From the NCBI RefSeq assembly GCF_007990265.1, contig NZ_BJWH01000002.1:62001-126000 (forward strand): DNA of 64,000 nt. Reading direction: 5' to 3'. Shown here piece after piece: positions 17,083-30,541 of the stretch (position 1 is the first letter of the stretch; the number at the start of each line of letters is the position of its first letter). The DNA comes from Cellulomonas terrae. Lineage in GTDB: Bacteria > Actinomycetota > Actinomycetes > Actinomycetales > Cellulomonadaceae. The translations under genes and the position numbers were made by a program. The notes below the pieces were generated by a model. The model worked only from the letters and a program-made list of their open reading frames with translations. It was not told the DNA's origin and ran no database searches.

Positions 17083-17116
17083 CGCGAGGCCCGGACCTGT
17101 CGGTCCGGGCCTCGCG
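17083..17116 (-). terminator. Hairpin terminator after the zinc-ribbon gene
   Basis: Perfect 15-bp inverted repeat (17083-17097 with 17102-17116) around a TGTC loop. Its core GGCCCGGACC is identical to that of the sigma-factor terminator 1.8 kb away. Confidence 0.85.
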
Positions 17117-17137
17117 TCGTCGTGGTGCTGCGCTGCG

Positions 17138-17347
17138 TCAGATCGCGGCGCCGGCTCCGGCGCCGTGCTCGGCGAGGAGGCGGTCGGTCTCGTCCTGCAC
17201 GTGGGTCGCCAGCTCGGCGAACTTCGGTGCGTGCTCGCGCGCGTGGTGCGCGCAGAACAGCAGCTCGCCCACCGCGAGGACAACTCGGACATAGGCCTGT
17301 GCGCCGCAGCGGTCGCAGCGGTCGGCCGCGGTCAGTGGTTGCGTCAT
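17138..17347 (-). CDS. Small zinc-ribbon protein (DUF7455-like)
   Basis: 69 aa from ATG 17347. CDRCGAQAYVRVV (about residues 11-23) and FCAHHAREH (about 31-39) provide a C-x2-C plus C-x2-H set of possible zinc ligands. It is followed by a helical acidic tail. A GTG at 17359 would add four residues; ATG matches the usual family start MTQPLTAADRC. This small protein often sits near the principal sigma factor and topoisomerase IV genes in actinobacteria. Function unknown. It ends in a strong hairpin. Confidence 0.82.
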   Translation of the reverse strand: MTQPLTAADRCDRCGAQAYVRVVLAVGELLFCAHHAREHAPKFAELATHVQDETDRLLAEHGAGAGAAI

Positions 17348-17496
17348 GGTCCCGGTCACAGATCAATAGAACCATCCCGGCGCCGGATCCACGGCACCGG
17401 GGGCGGGTGGTTCGCTCACCGCGTAGCAGACCTGACACGCCTGAAACATGCTCGTTGCCGACGGCCGGGTTCCCGCGGCCCGTCGGGCACGGCGAC

Positions 17497-17502
17497 TACC
17501 AT
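17497..17502 (+). promoter_or_regulatory. Probable -10 TACCAT of parE, leaderless
   Basis: TACCAT is separated by 6 nt from the GTG at 17509, and no Shine-Dalgarno sequence is present. Confidence 0.5.
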
Positions 17503-17508
17503 CGCCCC

Positions 17509-19635
<2,127 letters not shown>

Positions 19636-19675
19636 CCTGCTTTTCGCTTGCCGTCACGGTGGAGAGCCGGGGATC

Positions 19676-20716
19676 GTGGTCGTCGTGACCACGACCGATC
19701 TCGCTCCCATCGCCGTGCGCGCCGCGGCTCCCGCAGAGGTTCCGCTGCCCACCGGCACGGACGGCCTGACGTGGCGTCCTCTGACCCGCGACGACGTCCC
19801 GGCGCTGGCACGGCTCGTCACGGCGGTCGAGGACGCCGACGAGGCGCCCTACCGGACCTCCGCGGAGGAGATCGACGACGAGTTCGACGGTGACTGGAAG
19901 GACCACGCCCGCGACACGATCGCGGGCGTCGACGACGACGGGGTGATCCGCGCCTACGCGCGCGCCAACCAGCCGCCGGGTGACACGCGGGTGGTGAGGG
20001 TCTTCCTCGACGGCGCCGTGGACCCGGCGTGGCGCGGCCGGGGGATCGGCCGGCAGGTGCTGGCGTGGGAGACGGCGCGCGGTCGTCAGCTGCTGGCCGC
20101 CTCGGGCAAGGAGCTGCCCGCACGGCTCGCGGTGTTCCTCCACGACAACGCCGACGCCGCGATCCGGCTGGTCCGCGCGGGCGGCTTCACCCCGGCCCGC
20201 TTCTACGCGGAGATGCGTCGCCCCCTCGACGTCGAGCTCCCGCCGATCGAGGTGCCGGACGGTCTGCGCATCGTCCCGTGGACGCCCGAGCTGGACGAGC
20301 AGGTGCGACTCGCGCACAACGAGGCGTTCGCCGACCACTGGGGGAGCGAGCCGCGCACGGCGCAGGAGTGGGTCCAGGGCCGGAGCATGTTCGCCCCGAC
20401 CTGGAGCTTCGCCGCGATCGACGACGCCACGGGCGAGGTGGCGGGGTACCTGCTGTCCGCCCGGTTCGAGCACGACTGGCCGCTGCTCGGCTACAAGGCG
20501 GGCTACACCGACCTGCTCGGCGTGCGGCGCGCCTGGCGTGGTCGGCGGCTCGGGTCGGCGCTGCTCGCGACCGTGATGGCCGCCTACCGTGCGGACGGGA
20601 TGGACATGGCCGAGCTCGGGGTCGACACGGCGAACCAGTCCGGCGCGCACCGGCTCTACGAGGGCCTGGGGTACTCGGTGTTCCACAGCTCCACGATGTT
20701 CTCCATCGAGCTCTGA
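19676..20716 (+). CDS. Double-GNAT N-acetyltransferase
   Basis: 346 aa with two Gcn5-type domains, like the mycothiol synthase architecture. The first domain has WRPLTRDDVPALARLV and the acetyl-CoA loop WRGRGIGRQVLAWE. The second has the better-formed core VRRAWRGRRLGSALLATVMAAY with ELGVDTANQSGAHRLYEGLGY. The substrate is unknown; it is not obviously mycothiol synthase (MshD), which has different flanking motifs. The start is uncertain: GTG 19676 or GTG 19685. It sits 40 nt after parE and may be co-transcribed. Confidence 0.85.
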   Translation: MVVVTTTDLAPIAVRAAAPAEVPLPTGTDGLTWRPLTRDDVPALARLVTAVEDADEAPYRTSAEEIDDEFDGDWKDHARDTIAGVDDDGVIRAYARANQPPGDTRVVRVFLDGAVDPAWRGRGIGRQVLAWETARGRQLLAASGKELPARLAVFLHDNADAAIRLVRAGGFTPARFYAEMRRPLDVELPPIEVPDGLRIVPWTPELDEQVRLAHNEAFADHWGSEPRTAQEWVQGRSMFAPTWSFAAIDDATGEVAGYLLSARFEHDWPLLGYKAGYTDLLGVRRAWRGRRLGSALLATVMAAYRADGMDMAELGVDTANQSGAHRLYEGLGYSVFHSSTMFSIEL

Positions 20717-20744
20717 ACCGGCCGTGACGGCGCCCCGCGCGCGT

Positions 20745-20778
20745 TAGCATCGGCGCGGCAGGACGACGACGTCCTGCC
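20745..20778 (+). promoter_or_regulatory. -10-like TAGCAT followed by a 9-bp hairpin at the predicted 5' end
   Basis: TAGCAT (20745-20750) would start transcription near 20757, where the perfect stem GGCAGGACG-ACGA-CGTCCTGCC (20757-20778) begins. It may be a 5' stabilising stem for the YhhN mRNA or a terminator for the GNAT gene; no U-tract is present. Confidence 0.45.
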
Positions 20779-20822
20779 GTCGCTGTCGCCGGACGAGGAC
20801 GTCCGCCGTCGAGGAGGTCGTC

Positions 20823-21569
20823 GTGGGGCGCTCGCTGTCCATGGCCGCGCGGGTGTGGGTCGCGGTCGCCGTCGTGCTGGTGCTCGTGCACCTGGTGGCG
20901 CAGCTCGTCGGGGCCGAGGACCTCGCCCGCGTCACGCAGTGGACGCTCATGCCGGCGTTCGCTGCGGTCGTCGTGACCGCGACGCGCTGGCCGCGGGGCC
21001 ACGTCGTGGCGTGGACGCTCGTCGCGCTCGGGTTCTCCTGGCTCGGCGACCTCGTGCCGTCGCTGGTGGGCGAGGACGCCGCCTTCCTCGTCATGGTCGG
21101 GTTCTTCCTGCTCGCGCAGGTGGCGTACGTCGTGGCGTTCGCGCCGCTGGTCCGCCGGTCGGTGGTGCACACCCGCCCGGTCCTGCTGCTGCCGTACGCG
21201 GTCGTGCTGGTCGTGCTGGTCGCGCTGTGCGCGCCGGGTGCGGACGCCCTGCTCGTGCCCGTCGCCGTGTACGGCGGCGTGCTCGTCGCGATGGCCGTCC
21301 TTGCGACGGGCCTGGGCCGTCTCGCGACGGTCGGCGGTGCCGTCTTCGTGGTCAGCGACGGCCTGATCGCGCTCGAGGCGTTCGTGCCCTGGTGGGACCT
21401 CGCCGGGCAGGGCTTCTGGGTCATGCTGACGTACACCGTCGGCCAGGGGCTCCTCGCCGCGGCGGTGATCGGGCGCAACGTCGCGGAGCGTCAGGCGCCC
21501 GAGCCGCGGCCCGTGCGCACCTACGCCCAGCGGCCGCCGATCCCGGACAACGTGGTCGCGCTCGTCTGA
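20823..21569 (+). CDS. YhhN-family membrane protein (lysoplasmalogenase-like)
   Basis: 248 aa integral membrane protein with about eight hydrophobic helices. Conserved acidic positions appear in SWLGDLVPSL (helix 3) and VVSDGLIALEAF, matching the two Asp motifs of the YhhN/TMEM86 family, which hydrolyses the vinyl ether bond of lysoplasmalogens in characterised members. GTG 20823 is preceded by GAGGAGG. The C-terminal tail is short and basic. It is convergent with parC by 3 nt. Whether this organism makes plasmalogens is not known from the window, so the substrate is uncertain. Confidence 0.83.
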   Translation: MGRSLSMAARVWVAVAVVLVLVHLVAQLVGAEDLARVTQWTLMPAFAAVVVTATRWPRGHVVAWTLVALGFSWLGDLVPSLVGEDAAFLVMVGFFLLAQVAYVVAFAPLVRRSVVHTRPVLLLPYAVVLVVLVALCAPGADALLVPVAVYGGVLVAMAVLATGLGRLATVGGAVFVVSDGLIALEAFVPWWDLAGQGFWVMLTYTVGQGLLAAAVIGRNVAERQAPEPRPVRTYAQRPPIPDNVVALV

Positions 21570-21572
21570 CGC

Positions 21573-24047
<2,475 letters not shown>

Positions 24048-24139
24048 GCTGCTTGCTCCTCGGGGCCGGTCCTGCTGTGCGGCGACCATTGTGGACCCGT
24101 CCGGGACCTTTGACGGGCGCGGCGCGCGGCTGCCCGCAC

Positions 24140-24145
24140 TAGCGT
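24140..24145 (+). promoter_or_regulatory. Probable -10 TAGCGT, leaderless start
   Basis: TAGCGT ends 7 nt before the ATG at 24153. It lies in the 105-bp gap shared with divergent parC. Confidence 0.55.
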
Positions 24146-24152
24146 GACCGTC

Positions 24153-26879
24153 ATGGCAGACGTCACGGCTGACGGCCGCCCCCGACCGGGCCTCCCGTAC
24201 CCGGCCGCGTGGGAGGCCGACGTCGTGCTGCACGACGGCTCGACCACGCACGTGCGACCGCTGCGCCCCGACGACGCCGACGCGCTCCAGGCGTTCCACG
24301 TCGGGCAGTCGGAGCGGTCGACGTACCTGAGGTTCTTCGCGCCGCTCGAGCGGTTGTCCGACCGGGACCTCGCGCGGCTGGTCAACGTCGACCACGTCGA
24401 TCGGGTGGCCCTGGTGGCGGTGTCGAGCGGGGACGACGGCGACCAGATCATCGGCGTGGCGCGGTACGACCGGATCGGCACCGACGAGGCCGAGGTCGCG
24501 TTCAACATCGCGGACGCCCACCAGGGCCGCGGCCTGGGGTCCGTGCTGCTGGAGCACCTCGCGGCGGCGGCGCGGGAGCGGGGTGTGCGACGGTTCGTCG
24601 CGGAGGTCCTGCCGCAGAACGGCCGCATGATCTCCGTCTTCAAGCAGGCCGGGTACGAGGTCCGGCAGCGCACCGAGGACGGGATCGTGGCCGTCGGGTT
24701 CGACATCGACCCCACCGACAGGTCGCTCGCGGTGATGGCGGACCGCGAGCACCGCGCGGAGGCACGGTCGATGCGCGGGGTCCTGCACGCGTCGTCCGTG
24801 GTGGTCGTCGGCCCGGGGGCGGACGCGGCCGACACGTTCGCCGGTCGGCTGGCCTCGCGCGTGCTGGCCAACCTCCTGGTGGGCGACCCGTCCGTGGTCG
24901 TGCACGCGGTCGGCGTGCCGGGCGACGTTCCGACGCCGGTGTACGAACGCCTCGCGGACGTGCCCGGACCGGTCGGGCTCGCCGTCGTCGCCGTCCCGGC
25001 CGCGACCGCGACGGACGTGACCCGTGACCTCGCGCGCCTGGACGTGCACGGCGTCGTCGTGCTCACCGCCGGGTACGCCGAGGAGGGCCCCGACGGCCGG
25101 GACCGGCAGCGCGCGGTGCTGCGCGCGGCGCACGGTGCGGGGATGCGCGTGGTCGGACCGAGCTCGTACGGGATCGTCTCGACGCGGGAGGGCGGGCTCC
25201 AGCTCAACGCCTCCCTGGCCGAGGTGCCGCCGCCGCCCGGGCGGATCGGCCTGTTCTGCCAGTCCGCACCGCTGTCGGTCGCGCTGCTCGCCGCGGTCCG
25301 CCGGCGGGGGATCGGGGTCTCGCAGTTCGTGTCCGCCGGGCACCGCGCCGACGTGTCCGGCAACGACCTCATGCAGTTCTGGGCGGACGACGACGGCACG
25401 GACGTCGTCGGTCTGTACCTCGAGTCGCTGGGCAACCCGCGCAAGTTCTCCCGGGTGGCCCGGCGCCTCTCGCTGCTCAAGCCGGTGATCGTCGTGACGG
25501 CCGGCCGGTCCGGTCAGGTGGTCCCGCCGGGCCACGCTGTCCGACCGACGCACGCACCGCCCCGCACCCTCGCCGAGGTGCTGCGCCAGTCGGGCGTGGT
25601 CCGCGTGGAGAACACGCACCAGCTCCTCGACGTCGCCCAGGTTCTCGCGCACCAGCCGCTGCCCGCGGGCCGTCGCACCGCGATCCTGGCCAGCTCCGCC
25701 TCGGTGGCGGCGCTCGTCGCCGAGGCGGTCGCGGCGGCCGGGCTCGTGGTCAGCGGGCACGTGCAGCTGCTCGCCGAGGACGCGCCACCGGACCGGGTCC
25801 GGGCGGCCGTCGACGCCCTGTACGACGACGCGGACAGCGACGTGGTGGTCGTGGTCCGCATCCCGACCGTCGGCGGGCCCGACACCGTCCTGCAGGACTG
25901 CGTCGCACAGCGGGCCGCGCGGTCCCGTCGGACGACCGTGGCGTGCATCTACGACCTGCACGGGCTGACCCCCGAGCTGACCGCCCGCGACGACGACGGC
26001 CGGGAGTGGACGGTCCCGGCGTACAGCACGCCCGAGGACGCGGCGCTGGCGCTCGGCCACGCCGCCCGCTACGCGCGCTGGCGCGCCGGCGACCGGGGGC
26101 GGCCCCTGCACCCGGAGGGCGCCGATACACGGTCGGCCCGACGGCTCGTCGCGGGCTGGCTCGCGGCGGAGGCGTCCGGGGACGGCGCGATCGCGCTCGA
26201 CGCCGACCGGACCGCCCAGCTGCTCGCCACGGTCGGGGTGAAGCCGCTGCCCTCGACGCGTGTGCGCGACGCCGACGAGGCCGTGGCCGCGGCGGAGCGG
26301 ATCGGGTGGCCGGTCGCGCTCAAGACGACCGTCGCGGCGCTGCGCCACCGTGCCGACCTCGGCGGGGTGCGCCTCGACGTCGCCGACGAGGCCGAGCTGC
26401 GGGCGGACGTGGCGCAGGTCCTCGCGCTCGCGGCGGGGTTCGAGACGACGGACGGCGACGAGCCCCTCGAGGTGCAGGCGATGGCCCCGCACGGGTCCGC
26501 GTGCGTCGTGCGCTCCGTCGAGGATCCCCTGTTCGGCCCGATCATCAGCTTCGGGCTGGCCGGCGACGCGTCCGACCTGCTGGGCGACATCGCGTACGGC
26601 GTGCCGCCCCTGACCGACGTGGACGTCTCGGAGCTGGTCCGCACGGCGCGGGCGGCACCCCGGCTGTTCGGCTACCGGGGGCTCCCGGCGCTCGACGTCG
26701 CCGCGCTGGAGGACCTCATCGCGCGTGTCTCCGTGCTCGCCGACGACCTGCCGGAGCTGCGCTCGCTGGAGCTCAACCCGGTCGTCGTCTCCGAGCATGG
26801 TGCGGCGGTCCTCGGCGCCCGCGCGTCGATCTCCCGCGCGGACCGTGCGGACGCGACCCGACGCCTGCCGAGGGTGTGA
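24153..26879 (+). CDS. GNAT acetyltransferase fused to NDP-forming acyl-CoA synthetase-like domains
   Basis: 908 aa. An N-terminal Gcn5 domain (about residues 15-190) has the acetyl-CoA loop [18 protein letters not shown]. Next come a CoA-binding Rossmann-like domain (from about 210), succinyl-CoA-ligase-like domains with [12 protein letters not shown] and [19 protein letters not shown], and a C-terminal ATP-grasp domain (about 680-900) with [20 protein letters not shown] and LELNPVVV. This is the architecture of Pat-type protein lysine acetyltransferases with the GNAT domain at the N-terminus. The segment equivalent to the phospho-His motif SHTG reads PTHAPPRT, so ligase activity is doubtful and a regulatory acetyl-CoA sensor is likelier. 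ATG 24153 fits the -10 spacing; GTG 24144 is an alternative. Confidence 0.88.
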   Translation: MADVTADGRPRPGLPYPAAWEADVVLHDGSTTHVRPLRPDDADALQAFHVGQSERSTYLRFFAPLERLSDRDLARLVNVDHVDRVALVAVSSGDDGDQIIGVARYDRIGTDEAEVAFNIADAHQGRGLGSVLLEHLAAAARERGVRRFVAEVLPQNGRMISVFKQAGYEVRQRTEDGIVAVGFDIDPTDRSLAVMADREHRAEARSMRGVLHASSVVVVGPGADAADTFAGRLASRVLANLLVGDPSVVVHAVGVPGDVPTPVYERLADVPGPVGLAVVAVPAATATDVTRDLARLDVHGVVVLTAGYAEEGPDGRDRQRAVLRAAHGAGMRVVGPSSYGIVSTREGGLQLNASLAEVPPPPGRIGLFCQSAPLSVALLAAVRRRGIGVSQFVSAGHRADVSGNDLMQFWADDDGTDVVGLYLESLGNPRKFSRVARRLSLLKPVIVVTAGRSGQVVPPGHAVRPTHAPPRTLAEVLRQSGVVRVENTHQLLDVAQVLAHQPLPAGRRTAILASSASVAALVAEAVAAAGLVVSGHVQLLAEDAPPDRVRAAVDALYDDADSDVVVVVRIPTVGGPDTVLQDCVAQRAARSRRTTVACIYDLHGLTPELTARDDDGREWTVPAYSTPEDAALALGHAARYARWRAGDRGRPLHPEGADTRSARRLVAGWLAAEASGDGAIALDADRTAQLLATVGVKPLPSTRVRDADEAVAAAERIGWPVALKTTVAALRHRADLGGVRLDVADEAELRADVAQVLALAAGFETTDGDEPLEVQAMAPHGSACVVRSVEDPLFGPIISFGLAGDASDLLGDIAYGVPPLTDVDVSELVRTARAAPRLFGYRGLPALDVAALEDLIARVSVLADDLPELRSLELNPVVVSEHGAAVLGARASISRADRADATRRLPRV

Positions 26880-26928
26880 CCCGGTGCGCGCTCGCCGGAG
26901 ACGGCTTGCGAGGTGGGAGGATGGGCGC

Positions 26929-27504
26929 GTGCCTGCTGCTGCTCCCGCCCTGCACCACGACCTCCACCGTGCCGGCTACTACCCCGAGCTCGTCGTCGAC
27001 GTGCTCGACGTGGCCCTCGCCGACGAAGAGGTCGTGGCTCACCTGGTCCACCCCGAGACGACGTTCGACGCCGCGGAGGTGCGCCGCCACGTCACCGTGC
27101 TGGTGCTGACGCCGACGCGGCTGATCGTCGCCCACGTCGACGACCACCCGGCCGACTCCGAGCACCCGTCGGCCTCCGCGTCGGCCACGACCGAGGCGGT
27201 GCCGCTGGCGGAGCTCACCTCGGTCGCGCTGACGCACGTCGTGCCGCTGCCGGAGAAGCACGAGCGCGGCCGGCCTGCGCAGGAGCTGACCCTGGTGGTC
27301 GGGTGGGGCGCGGTCTCCCGCGTGGACCTGGAGCCGGCCACGTGCGGTGACCCCAGCTGCGACGCCGACCACGGCCTGACCGGGACCCTCGCGCCCGACG
27401 ACGTGGTCGTGCGGGTCAGTGCGGCCGCGGAAGGTCTGGACTCGGTACGCGCCGCCACGGCTTTCGCCCGGCAGCTCTCAGCGGCGAGCGCCCGGGCCCG
27501 ATGA
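26929..27504 (+). CDS. DUF5998-type protein
   Basis: 191 aa, unknown function. It begins [35 protein letters not shown] and continues as a beta-rich domain with [19 protein letters not shown] and [14 protein letters not shown], reminiscent of a PH-like barrel. [11 protein letters not shown] (about residues 139-149) is a possible metal site. I assign DUF5998 from memory of this actinobacterial family. The GTG start has GGTGGGAGG 8 nt upstream, and GAGGAT (26917-26922) lies 6 nt upstream. Its stop overlaps the start of the phosphodiesterase gene (ATGA), and the pair is usually neighbours in this phylum. Confidence 0.75.
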   Translation: MPAAAPALHHDLHRAGYYPELVVDVLDVALADEEVVAHLVHPETTFDAAEVRRHVTVLVLTPTRLIVAHVDDHPADSEHPSASASATTEAVPLAELTSVALTHVVPLPEKHERGRPAQELTLVVGWGAVSRVDLEPATCGDPSCDADHGLTGTLAPDDVVVRVSAAAEGLDSVRAATAFARQLSAASARAR

Positions 27505-28697
27505 CCGGCCTGGAGGCGCCGGCGTCGAGGGTCTCGACGGGGGTGCGCGCACAGGTCGAGGCGGCGGACCTCCTCGTGCCCGGCTCGGGCCACTCGTGCC
27601 TGGGCAGCGTGCTGCCCGCCGTCGCCGGTGCGCTCGGGCTGACCGACGTCCCCGGGGCGGGCGACGCGCAGCTGCTCCTCCGGCTCCCCGACGCGAGCCG
27701 GGTCTGCGTGGTGCTCGTCGACGGGCTCGGGCACACGAACCTCGCCGAGCGCGCCGGTCACGCCCCGTTCCTGCGTCGCCGACTTCCTGACTCCACGCCT
27801 CTGACCAGCACGTTCCCCTCGACGACCGCCACCGCGATGGGCACCTTCGGGGTCGCGCTGCCGCCCGGGCGCACGGGCATGCTGGGGTACACGGTCCGCG
27901 ACCCGGCCACGGGCGAGCTGGGCAACCTGGTCAGCTGGACGGGGCTGCCGCCCGCCCGGCAGTGGCAGCGCGAGGCGACCGTGTTCGAGCGCCTCGTCGC
28001 GGCCGGGACCAGCGTGACGAGCATCGGCCCGGCACGGTTCGCAGGGTCGGGGCTCACGGAGGCGGCGCTGCGCGGGCCCACGTACAAGGCGGCGGAGTCC
28101 TTGGCCGCGCGGGTCGACGCCACGGTCGATGCGCTGCGGCGGCCCGGCGTGGCGTACCTGTACTGGGGAGACGTGGACAAGGCGGGCCACCACCACGGCT
28201 GGGGGTCGTGGCAGTGGGGCGACGCGCTCGCCGAGCTCGACGCCGAGCTGGGCCGGCTCGCCCGCATGCTGCCGCGGGACACGGTGCTCGTCGTGACCGC
28301 CGACCACGGGATGGTGGACGTGGACCGGTCGCAGCGGTGGGACGTGGGGACGGATGCCGTGCTCGGTGCAGGCGTCGCGCTGGTGGCGGGGGAGCCCCGT
28401 GCGCTGCACCTGCACCTCGAGCCGGGCGTCGACGCGGCGCTCGTGGCGGACCGGTGGCGAGACACGCTCGGCTCGGCCGCGGTCGTCGCGACCCGCGACG
28501 ACGCGACGTCCGACGGGTGGTTCGGGGAGGTCGCCGACCACGTCCTGCCCGTGATCGGGGACGTGGTGGTGGCGATGACCGGCCGCGCGACCGTCGTCGA
28601 CTCCCGGACCCAGACCGCCGCGTCACTCGACCTCGTCGGGGTGCACGGGTCGCTGACGCGCCACGAGATGCTCGTGCCCTGCCTGGTGGTGGCCTGA
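27501..28697 (+). CDS. Alkaline-phosphatase-superfamily nucleotide pyrophosphatase/phosphodiesterase
   Basis: 398 aa. Metal and nucleophile residues of the superfamily are visible: VLVDGLGHTNL (first Asp), STFPSTTATAMGTFG (nucleophile Ser/Thr), DVDKAGHHHGWGS (Asp and His ligands), TADHGMVDVD (Asp-His pair) and GVHGSLTRHEMLVP (late His). No signal peptide is seen, so it is cytosolic or leaderless-exported; cytosolic is favoured. The ATG overlaps the DUF5998 stop by 4 nt, and the stop overlaps the tdk start by 1 nt, so the three genes form a tight operon. Preferred substrate unknown; nucleotide or phosphonate diesters are possible. Confidence 0.87.
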   Translation: MTGLEAPASRVSTGVRAQVEAADLLVPGSGHSCLGSVLPAVAGALGLTDVPGAGDAQLLLRLPDASRVCVVLVDGLGHTNLAERAGHAPFLRRRLPDSTPLTSTFPSTTATAMGTFGVALPPGRTGMLGYTVRDPATGELGNLVSWTGLPPARQWQREATVFERLVAAGTSVTSIGPARFAGSGLTEAALRGPTYKAAESLAARVDATVDALRRPGVAYLYWGDVDKAGHHHGWGSWQWGDALAELDAELGRLARMLPRDTVLVVTADHGMVDVDRSQRWDVGTDAVLGAGVALVAGEPRALHLHLEPGVDAALVADRWRDTLGSAAVVATRDDATSDGWFGEVADHVLPVIGDVVVAMTGRATVVDSRTQTAASLDLVGVHGSLTRHEMLVPCLVVA

Positions 28698-29356
28698 TGG
28701 CCGAGCTGGTCTTCTTCTCCGGCACCATGGACAGCGGCAAGTCGACGCTGGCGCTGCAGATGCACCACAACCACGCGGCGCGCGGCCGTGACGGTGTCCT
28801 GTTCACCCGCCAGGACCGTGCCGGCGCGGCCACCATCTCCTCCCGCCTGGGGCTCACGCAGCAGGCGCACGAGGTGGACGACACGACGGACTTCTGGTCC
28901 GACGTCATCTCCCGCCGTACGCGCGGTCGACCCGTCGACTACCTCATCGGGGACGAGGCGCAGTTCTACACCGCCGAGCAGGTCGAGCAGCTGGCACGCG
29001 TCGTGGACGAGCTCGGGGTGGACGTCTACGTCTTCGGCATCTCGACGGACTTCCGTGCCCGGCTCTTCCCCGGTGCCGCGCGGCTGGTCGAGCTGGCCGA
29101 CCGGGTGGAGATCCTGCAGGTCCGCGCGCTGTGCTGGTGCGGCTCCCGGGCGACGCACAACGCCCGCACCATCGGCGGGACCATGGTGGTCGAGGGTGCG
29201 CAGGTCGTCGTCGGAGACGTCGAGGCGGGTGCCGACGAGGTCGGCTACGAGGTGCTGTGCCGCCGGCACCACATGCGACGGATGACGGCCGCGACCGCCC
29301 GGGCGTCCTCGCCGAGCCCGCAGACGCTCACCTCCGCGGAGGAGCTGAGCATCTGA
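28697..29356 (+). CDS. tdk: Thymidine kinase (type II)
   Basis: Salvage kinase phosphorylating thymidine, cytosolic, 219 aa. P-loop GTMDSGKSTLAL (about residues 9-20), Walker B-like IGDEAQFY with the catalytic Glu-Ala-Gln, lasso/zinc region LCWCGSRATHNAR and VLCRRHH. The zinc set is Cys-x-Cys plus Cys-x2-His, a slight variant of the usual C-x2-C. ATG 28697 overlaps the preceding stop. It is the third gene of the DUF5998-phosphodiesterase operon and is convergent with sepH. Confidence 0.9.
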   Translation: MAELVFFSGTMDSGKSTLALQMHHNHAARGRDGVLFTRQDRAGAATISSRLGLTQQAHEVDDTTDFWSDVISRRTRGRPVDYLIGDEAQFYTAEQVEQLARVVDELGVDVYVFGISTDFRARLFPGAARLVELADRVEILQVRALCWCGSRATHNARTIGGTMVVEGAQVVVGDVEAGADEVGYEVLCRRHHMRRMTAATARASSPSPQTLTSAEELSI

Positions 29357-29363
29357 CGGCGGT

Positions 29364-30392
29364 CTACTCGGGCTTCGCCCCGAAGACGATCTCGTCCCAG
29401 CTGGGCACCTTGGCACGGCCGCGCCGCGCCGCACGGGGTCGGTCGCCGTCCTCGTGCTCGGCGGCCGGCGTGGTGACCGGCTCCGGCACGGCGGCCGGCG
29501 CCGGGTAGACCTGGGCCTCCGCGGCAGGGTCGGCGTCGGCGGGATGGGCGCCGGGCACGGTCGCGTCGGGCCGGCCGAAGTCGAACGCGTGCTGCGGCCC
29601 GAAGCCCTCGAACTCCTCGGCGTCGTCGTCGAGCTCCACGGTCTGCCGGACCCCGCGCCGGCTGCGCAGGTCGTCCAGCAGCGACGCGGTCTCCTCCTGC
29701 GGGTCGGGGGCGGGCTCGGGCTCCTCGGACGGGAGATCCTGCGGGACGGGCAGGATGCCGTCGCCCTGGAAGTCGAAGACCACGTCGCGCACGGCCGCGA
29801 GATGACGGCGTGAGACCGGCTCGTCGGGCAGCTCCGTCTCGGAGAGCCAGCGGGCCTCGTCCTCGTCGGCGACCACGGTCCGCTTGGCCAGGTCGAAGGT
29901 CCACCGCGCCTCGTGCTCGACGTCACCCACCGCGAACCGGGCGAGGACGACCCACGGCCCCGACGTGTCGCGGGCGGCGTCCCACGCGAGGGACGCGGGG
30001 TCGACGCCGCGGGCGGCGAGACGGTCCGTGACGAGGTCGCCGAGCGTCGGTGCGCCGACGTCCCGGCCGACGCGCGTCCCCCGGGCCTGCTCCGCGACGT
30101 GCTCGCGCTCGGCGAGCACCGGACCCTCGTACCGGCGGACGCGCTCCACGGGTAGACCGGCGGAGTCCGCCACCTCCTGCGTCGTCGCGCCCGCACGGAT
30201 GCGTGCCTGGATCTCGCGCGGGCTCAGCGTGCCCGCGCTCTCCGCGCGCAGCTGCTCGAGCTGCGGGCGGTCACGGCGCACGGCGGCGCGCAGCGGTTCG
30301 TCGATGCGCACGCGAAAGCGCGCCCCGTCCGGGGCCACCAGGACGAGGTGCTCCCCGTCCTCGTGCAGACCCACCAGCTCCAGCTCACCCAT
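29364..30392 (-). CDS. sepH: Septation protein SepH
   Basis: Actinobacterial cell-division protein that stimulates FtsZ assembly, 342 aa. The conserved N-terminal DUF3071 domain starts MGELELVGLHEDGEHLVL and includes the helix-turn-helix LSPREIQARIRAGATTQEVA, then ERVRRYEGPVLAERE. The C-terminal third is an acidic, Pro-rich linker ending in a short conserved tail VPSWDEIVFGAKPE. ATG 30392 is preceded by GGGAGGT. It is convergent with tdk (7 nt). Confidence 0.93.
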   Translation of the reverse strand: MGELELVGLHEDGEHLVLVAPDGARFRVRIDEPLRAAVRRDRPQLEQLRAESAGTLSPREIQARIRAGATTQEVADSAGLPVERVRRYEGPVLAEREHVAEQARGTRVGRDVGAPTLGDLVTDRLAARGVDPASLAWDAARDTSGPWVVLARFAVGDVEHEARWTFDLAKRTVVADEDEARWLSETELPDEPVSRRHLAAVRDVVFDFQGDGILPVPQDLPSEEPEPAPDPQEETASLLDDLRSRRGVRQTVELDDDAEEFEGFGPQHAFDFGRPDATVPGAHPADADPAAEAQVYPAPAAVPEPVTTPAAEHEDGDRPRAARRGRAKVPSWDEIVFGAKPE

Positions 30393-30541
30393 GCGACCTC
30401 CCGGGAACTCGGCACGAGCCTGCCACCGATCGGCCCCGTCGGCGTGCACCCGGGACGGTGCGGCGCATGATCGTGCTCCGCACCGGCCCGTCGCGACCCG
30501 CGTTCGACGCCTGCGGGGCTCCCGCTGCGATGATCGGCGCC

